Part shown: positions 32,094 to 36,077 of the stretch, in pieces | Numbering within the stretch: position 1 is the stretch's first letter | Layout: every line of letters starts with the position of its first letter | From: Candidatus Gastranaerophilales bacterium | GTDB taxonomy: Bacteria > Cyanobacteriota > Vampirovibrionia > Gastranaerophilales > JANQFW01 | Direction: 5' to 3' | Length of the DNA stretch: 36,077 bases | Assembly (NCBI GenBank): GCA_028282645.1 | Contig: JANQHM010000176.1 | Location: 1-36,077 of the forward strand | Notes under the pieces: model-generated | What the model was told of the DNA's origin: nothing | Databases searched by the model: none | Seen by the model: only the letters and a program-made list of their open reading frames with translations | Translations under genes and position numbers: made by a program

Positions 32094-32786
32094 ATGAGCA
32101 AAAAGGGTTTATTTATAACATTTGAAGGTGCTGACGGCTGCGGTAAATCAACGCAAATGGAGAAAATTACACAGTATTTGTTATCAAAGGATCTTGAACT
32201 TATGGTTACAAAAGACCCGGGCGGTACTGATTTAGGTAAAAAATTAAGAGAAATATTACTCGGATACAAGGGTAAGATTTATGAAAACTGCGAGCTATTC
32301 TTGTATCTGGCCGATAGGGCGCAGCATATTGATGAAAAAATAATCCCTGCTTTAAAACAAGGTAAAATAGTGCTTTGTGACAGATATATTGACTCTACCC
32401 TAGCGTATCAGGGATATGGCCGGGGTTTGGATAAGGATAAAATATTAGAGCTAAACAATATTGTTTCGCACGGGTTAATCCCGGACTTGACCTTATATTT
32501 TGATGTTGATACTGAAATTGCAATGCAAAGAATCGGTAATGATAAGGATAGGTTAGAATCTGAGGGCATTGAATTTTATAAAAAAGTACGCGAGGGCTTT
32601 TTAGACCTTGCTAAAAAACAAAAAAGAATTAAAATTATAGATTCTGCTCAGGATATAGAAAGCGTTTTTACGCAGGTTAAAGCTGAGATAGACAAATTTT
32701 TAATTCCCGGTAAAAATAATAGATCTTTAGATAAGGGGCAACTTCTTAGGCAGAACCTTAGAAAAGCAGATTCAAAAAATAGGTGA
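32094..32786 (+). CDS. tmk: Thymidylate kinase
   Basis: 230 residues. It converts dTMP to dTDP with ATP in DNA-precursor synthesis. Seen: P-loop FEGADGCGKST (10-20), DPGGTDLGKKLREILL, ADRAQH, the DRY-type motif CDRYIDSTLAYQGYGRG, and the LID with DRLE. The ~20-residue Lys/Arg-rich C-terminal tail (NNRSLDKGQLLRQNLRKADSKNR) is beyond the normal family end. The last Arg codon and the stop come from an inserted R2 element. Removing the element and one target copy gives ...DSKNICSRE before a TAA. Ribosome binding site is weak (AAGGTAA). Catalysis should be unaffected. Confidence 0.96.
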   Translation: MSKKGLFITFEGADGCGKSTQMEKITQYLLSKDLELMVTKDPGGTDLGKKLREILLGYKGKIYENCELFLYLADRAQHIDEKIIPALKQGKIVLCDRYIDSTLAYQGYGRGLDKDKILELNNIVSHGLIPDLTLYFDVDTEIAMQRIGNDKDRLESEGIEFYKKVREGFLDLAKKQKRIKIIDSAQDIESVFTQVKAEIDKFLIPGKNNRSLDKGQLLRQNLRKADSKNR

Positions 32787-32879
32787 TGGTCATCACCTTT
32801 CTTATCTTATGGCATAGCTGTAAGCTTTTGATATAACTTGAGTTTACTTGTAAGCATCAGTACTCAACTGACCACTACC
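32782..32879 (+). mobile_element. Miniature element R2, copy b, with 9 bp target duplication
   Basis: A 98 bp element beginning GGTGATGGTCATCACC and ending GACCACTACC, with imperfect terminal inverted repeats. Perfect 9 bp direct repeats CAAAAAATA flank it at 32773-32781 and 32880-32888. Its interior aligns with 26969-27060. It carries no gene. The GGTGATG start and 9 bp duplication recall IS1-family ends, so a non-autonomous IS1-like element is possible; that family call is tentative. Confidence 0.82.
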
Positions 32880-32913
32880 CAAAAAATATATGCAGCAGAG
32901 AATAATAAGTATC

Positions 32914-33378
32914 CTATTCCCTACTATGATTGAATAAGCTGTTACCGTGAGAGTCAACCACTATTGATGTATTAACTTGACCAAATCCCGCAATAGTATC
33001 GTTTACTTCTCTTAGTTCATTAACCGATTTTACTACGACTTTTAGCATAAAATCATTAGTACCGGTGATTCTTAGGCATTCAACAATTTCCGGTATTGTT
33101 TTGACCAGCTCTACAAACTTTTTTTCCTGAAATCCGAATATACCTGAAATATTTACCAGGATAACTGCCATAATGTTTAAATCCAACGATTCATAGTTTA
33201 CCTTGATAGTGTATTTATCTATAATACCCAAATCTTCAAGTTTTCTTACTTTATCTGCTACTGTTGAAGATGATAAATTTACTATTTTACCAATTTCTGT
33301 ATATGAAATTCTTGCGTTTTCTTCTAAAAGGGCAAGGATTTTTAGTGAAGTATCATCTATTTTAAAATTTAGTGTCAT
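32914..33378 (-). CDS. Lrp/AsnC-family transcriptional regulator
   Basis: I start it at 33378 (MTLNFKIDDTSLKILALL, 154 residues), because the longer frame to 33447 runs through the promoter. N-terminal winged helix: DDTSLKILALLEENARISYTEIGKIVNLSSSTVADKVRKLEDLGIIDKYTIKVNYE, the standard AsnC helix-turn-helix. The C-terminal RAM effector domain follows (AVILVNISG, VECLRITGTNDFMLKVVVKS). It would form dimers or octamers that sense an amino acid. Divergent from the Asp/Glu racemase gene with a 115 bp shared regulatory region, so it may control racemase expression in response to its amino acid. Confidence 0.92.
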   Translation of the reverse strand: MTLNFKIDDTSLKILALLEENARISYTEIGKIVNLSSSTVADKVRKLEDLGIIDKYTIKVNYESLDLNIMAVILVNISGIFGFQEKKFVELVKTIPEIVECLRITGTNDFMLKVVVKSVNELREVNDTIAGFGQVNTSIVVDSHGNSLFNHSRE

Positions 33379-33418
33379 TTTTAAATATTCCTTTATTTTT
33401 AAGGTAAAAAACAAAAAT

Positions 33419-33447
33419 ATTATATAAATTCGGGTAGTTTTAGTCAA
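33419..33447 (-). promoter_or_regulatory. Sigma-70-type promoter of the Lrp gene
   Basis: On the minus strand TTGACT (33447-33442) and TATAAT (33424-33419) are separated by exactly 17 bases. This is close to consensus. It sits 40 bases before the chosen start codon and supports the shorter protein. Confidence 0.8.
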
Positions 33448-33493
33448 ACTTTTGTACTTTTATTAATATAGAGAATAAATCGGAGGCTATATC

Positions 33494-34183
33494 ATGAAAA
33501 CCATAGGCTTGCTTGGAGGAATGAGTTGCGAGTCGACAATTGAATACTATAGAATTATCAATCAAGAAGTGCGAAAAAGGCTGGGCAAAAATAATTCCGC
33601 TAAGATATTACTGCATAGTTTTAATTTTCAGGAAATCGTGGATTTGCAATTTAAAAGTGAATGGGATAAATTAGGTGAATTATTAGCAGAAAATGCGATG
33701 AAATTAGAAAAAGACGGTGCTGATTGTATTCTAATATGTACAAATTTAATGCACAAAGTCGCGCCTGCTATACAAGAGAAGATATCAATACCTTTAATCC
33801 ATATGTGCGATAGTGTGGCTAATGAAATTAAAAAACAAAATATAGATACTGTCGGACTTTTAGGGACTATTTTCACCATGGGTGAGCACTTTTATAAAGA
33901 TAGAATTAAAGATCACGATATAAAGGTATTAACTCCTCAGGCTAAAGATGCCGGTGTTGTTAGCGATATTATATATCAAGAATTATGCCGGGGCATCTTA
34001 ACTGATGAATCTAAGGAAACATATTTAAAAGTGATCGGAGAACTAAAAGAAAAAGGCGCTAAAGGTGTTATTTTAGGCTGTACAGAGATCCCGCTTCTTA
34101 TACAGCAACAGGATACTGATTTACATGTCTTTAACACTACTCAAATACATGCGCTCAGTGCAGCTGAATTTGCATTGAGCTAA
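33494..34183 (+). CDS. Aspartate/glutamate racemase family protein
   Basis: 229 residues, cofactor-independent two-cysteine racemase. Seen: IGLLGGMSCESTIEYYRIIN at the N-terminus, first catalytic Cys in ICTNLMHK (Cys82), second in GVILGCTEIPLL (Cys196), and FNTTQIHA near the C-terminus. The CTNLMHK form is that of the aspartate racemase/YgeA subgroup rather than MurI glutamate racemase. Substrate may be Asp, Glu or a hydantoin-like amino acid. CGGAGG lies 7 bases before the ATG. A terminator follows. The divergent Lrp-type gene is a likely regulator. Confidence 0.9.
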   Translation: MKTIGLLGGMSCESTIEYYRIINQEVRKRLGKNNSAKILLHSFNFQEIVDLQFKSEWDKLGELLAENAMKLEKDGADCILICTNLMHKVAPAIQEKISIPLIHMCDSVANEIKKQNIDTVGLLGTIFTMGEHFYKDRIKDHDIKVLTPQAKDAGVVSDIIYQELCRGILTDESKETYLKVIGELKEKGAKGVILGCTEIPLLIQQQDTDLHVFNTTQIHALSAAEFALS

Positions 34184-34237
34184 TCCCCTATAAACTTTCC
34201 AAATCAAACTTTCAATGTTTGGTATTTTTCCCGCCTA

Positions 34238-34286
34238 AAGTTTTTAAGGAAGAGATCTATTTTCTCCTTAAAAACTTATTTTTTTA
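34238..34286 (+). terminator. Intrinsic terminator of the racemase gene
   Basis: AAGTTTTTAAGGA pairs perfectly with TCCTTAAAAACTT (13 bp) around a 14-base loop, followed by ATTTTTTTATTT. Confidence 0.85.
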
Positions 34287-34369
34287 TTTATTATATAGGT
34301 GCATAAAAAAATTTACTGTTTTTAATATAATGATTCTAGTAATTGAATTTTGGCAGGGGAGTAAAATTT

Positions 34370-35833
34370 ATGAATGCTAATATAACAATTATTTCTTCTG
34401 ATACAATAACCAAAACAGTTTCTGAATTGTGTAGGTACGCTAATATATATATCTATAAAGACTTGTATGATTCTATTTTACAAGCATATAATAAAGAAAC
34501 TGCCGAAAGTGCAAAAGATATACTTGCTCAGCTCCTGCAAAATATCGAACTTGCAGCAAAAAAGCAGCGTCCTATTTGTCAGGATACAGGAATGACAGTT
34601 GTATTTGCAGAAATAGGTCAAAATGTCCTAATAAAGGGTGAAGATATCGAATCAGCAATAAATAAAGGAGTTAAGCAGTCGTATAAAGAAAATTTTTTCA
34701 GAAAATCTGTTGTGGATGATGCGGTTTTTAAAAGAAAAAATACCGGCACAAACACCCCTGCTGTTATTCATTATGAAATGGTCCCGGGAGATACTGCCAA
34801 AATTACGGTTGCGCCTAAAGGCTTTGGCAGTGAAAATATGAGTGCTATTGCAATGCTAAAGCCGGCAGTTGGAGTAGAAGGTTTAAAACAGTTTGTTATT
34901 GAATCAATTAAAAAAGCAGGCTCAAATCCTTGTCCGCCTATTAAAATTGGAGTAGGCATAGGTGGAACTTTTGAAAAAGCAGCACTTTTATCAAAAAAAG
35001 CATTGTTAAAATCCATAAAATCAGAAACAGAACTGGTTAAAAATCAGGAAATTGATCCGTTTGCAAGACTGGAATTAGAACTGACAAGAGAAATAAATGA
35101 ATTAAATATTGGCGCAGCAGGTTTGGGCGGTGATACTACCTTGTTAGGGGTAAGCGTATTAGGCTATCCTACTCATATTGCATCTATGCCAGTTGCCGTA
35201 AACGTATGTTGCCATGCTGCAAGACATGCCGCTGCCATAATAACAGGTGCAGAAGTTGACTTTTTGCTGGACGATTTAAAAACAGATTTTCATAATGGAA
35301 TAGATACCAAATTAGACGGTATTAAAGTAAATGCAGATGACGCAGAATTAATAAAAAAGCTTAAAAAAGGCGAAAAAGTACTTTTAACCGGTGAAATTTA
35401 TACAGGTAGAGATGCAGCACATAAAAAGCTTGTTGAATGTATTAACAAGGATGAGTCTTTACCGTTTGACCTCAAAGGAAAACTAATATATTACGTAGGG
35501 CCATGCCCTTCAATTAACGGTGAAATTATCGGGCCGGCAGGGCCTACAACAGCCTGTAGAATGGATAAGTATGCACCTGTTTTAATGGATAAAGGATTAT
35601 TAGGCTCTATAGGCAAAGGTATGCGTTCTTTAGAGGTAATTCAATCTATAAAGAAAAACAATTCTATATATTTTATAGCAACAGGCGGAGCAGCTTCTTT
35701 ACTGGCAGAAAAGATATCATCCTGTGAGCTTGTCGCCTATCCTGAACTGGGGCCCGAAGCCATATATAAAATACACGTTATTGATTTTCCGCTGATTGTT
35801 GCTATTGACAGTACAGGTGATAGTATTTATTAA
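34370..35833 (+). CDS. Class I fumarate hydratase, single-chain (alpha+beta fused)
   Basis: I start it at 34370 (MNANITIISS, 487 residues), because AGGGGAG lies 8 bases upstream; the TTG at 34343 has no such site. It interconverts fumarate and malate using a 4Fe-4S cluster. Residues 1 to ~290 form the alpha-type domain with cluster cysteines Cys70 (RPICQDTGM), Cys188 (SNPCPPIKIGVGIGG) and Cys280/281 (VNVCCHAARH), plus GLGGDTTLLG. From ~300 the beta-type domain follows: GEIYTGRDAAHKKL, YYVGPCPS, IIGPAGPTTACRMDKY, MLIGKG-like SIGKGMRS, and GGAASLL. Many anaerobes encode the two halves as separate genes. Tartrate dehydratase is a close alternative. The oxygen-labile cluster fits an anaerobe. Confidence 0.92.
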   Translation: MNANITIISSDTITKTVSELCRYANIYIYKDLYDSILQAYNKETAESAKDILAQLLQNIELAAKKQRPICQDTGMTVVFAEIGQNVLIKGEDIESAINKGVKQSYKENFFRKSVVDDAVFKRKNTGTNTPAVIHYEMVPGDTAKITVAPKGFGSENMSAIAMLKPAVGVEGLKQFVIESIKKAGSNPCPPIKIGVGIGGTFEKAALLSKKALLKSIKSETELVKNQEIDPFARLELELTREINELNIGAAGLGGDTTLLGVSVLGYPTHIASMPVAVNVCCHAARHAAAIITGAEVDFLLDDLKTDFHNGIDTKLDGIKVNADDAELIKKLKKGEKVLLTGEIYTGRDAAHKKLVECINKDESLPFDLKGKLIYYVGPCPSINGEIIGPAGPTTACRMDKYAPVLMDKGLLGSIGKGMRSLEVIQSIKKNNSIYFIATGGAASLLAEKISSCELVAYPELGPEAIYKIHVIDFPLIVAIDSTGDSIY

Positions 35834-36050
35834 ATAATATTCTTATGTTTTCCCTGTTTTTTGCTGTTTCAATCACATAAGCAATAATATCAGGGCAAAT
35901 AGCCCATTTTGAGCTTTCAGCTTGTTCAATATACTTGCATTCAAGACCAGACTCCTGACCTGTTACATATAGAAGATTATGTAGAGATATAGCAAAGAAA
36001 AAAAAGTACTTGAATAAAGAACCCTCCTCATGTATATGTATACTAGGGAG
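35798..36050 (-). CDS. Possible 3' part of an unknown gene running through the right repeat
   Basis: A minus-strand open frame without a normal start runs from inside the right terminal repeat: ...GSLFKYFFFFAISLHNLLYVTGQESGLECKYIEQ, then AESSKWAICPDIIAYVIETAKNRENIRILFNK. It ends inside the fumarase 3' end. The part after the repeat is protein-like in composition. The left copy of the repeat leads into a different continuation, so the repeat may have truncated this gene. Not recognised; low certainty. Confidence 0.3.
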
Positions 36051-36077
36051 GGTTTAACATTGATAAAATCATTATCA
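35977..36077. repeat. Terminal inverted repeat, right copy
   Basis: This is the inverted partner of bases 4-104. In this copy CCCTCCT and GGGAGGG flank a TGTATATGTATAC centre, giving an imperfect hairpin. The AGGGAGGGTTTAACA stretch followed by TTGATAAAATCA looks like a ribosome binding site and start codon of a gene that runs off the right end. Its identity cannot be told from six codons. Confidence 0.85.

Noticed and set aside
34370-35833. Two-gene fumarase with an internal junction
   Set aside because: The frame is continuous through both domains and there is no internal stop or ribosome binding site at the domain border, so it is a true fusion.

Overview
The window is AT-rich bacterial DNA with a Gram-negative envelope toolkit: an RND pump with a TolC-type outer-membrane channel. 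It also has cyanobacterial-type KaiB and KaiC, a hydratase-activase and nickel-cofactor metabolism, and large pilin-like and low-complexity secreted-looking proteins. No photosynthesis genes are seen. This combination fits a non-photosynthetic cyanobacterial sister lineage (Vampirovibrionia/Melainabacteria, Gastranaerophilales-like). That assignment is inference from gene content, not a database match. A ~100 bp sequence occurs at both ends in inverted orientation, so the contig probably stops at a dispersed repeat.

Layout. (1) 320-6644, minus: a TetR-controlled tripartite RND efflux operon (regulator, membrane-fusion protein, pump, outer-membrane factor), with an 18 bp palindromic operator just upstream of tetR. 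(2) 7263-11041, minus: two tandem paralogues of large Flp/type IV pilin-like proteins, each with the same promoter-proximal box and the same terminator; one has gained a poly-serine tract. (3) 11437-13007, minus: two paralogues starting MCNC, with a degenerate EF-hand-like C-terminal region and a conserved upstream box. (4) 13008-14183: a long non-coding gap holding a strong orphan intrinsic terminator and a degenerate direct repeat. (5) 14184-16913, plus: two unknown small proteins and a regulator made of four tandem GntR-type winged helices. (6) 17172-21528, plus: a GAF-rich histidine kinase, then kaiB and kaiC. The KaiC phosphorylation sites and both ATPase sites are intact, and no kaiA is seen. 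(7) 21545-26923: a flavin-dependent nitronate monooxygenase-like oxidoreductase, a hydratase activase, a dicarboxylate/glutamate symporter and larC. (8) 27105-29651: a zinc-ribbon protein, a site-2-protease-like M50 peptidase and a probable papain-fold protein. (9) 29847-32786, plus: an OLD/AbiLi-like ATPase whose downstream partner is reduced to a frameshifted scrap, then a phosphodiesterase and thymidylate kinase. (10) 32914-35833: an Lrp/AsnC regulator divergent from an aspartate/glutamate racemase, then a single-chain class I fumarase.

The most interesting structure outside genes is repetitive. One element (core GCGAAGCGGGAGCG) lies in the 3' flank of three unrelated genes, always in the orientation of the gene and followed by a hairpin. 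A second, ~95 bp family has imperfect terminal inverted repeats. One copy sits in the end of tmk between perfect 9 bp direct repeats, and removing it restores a slightly longer tmk reading frame. It therefore looks like a miniature transposable element.

Functionally, the Kai genes next to a sensor kinase suggest a KaiBC timing or stress-signalling module in a non-phototroph. The racemase, fumarase and C4-dicarboxylate/glutamate carrier point to amino-acid and dicarboxylate metabolism.
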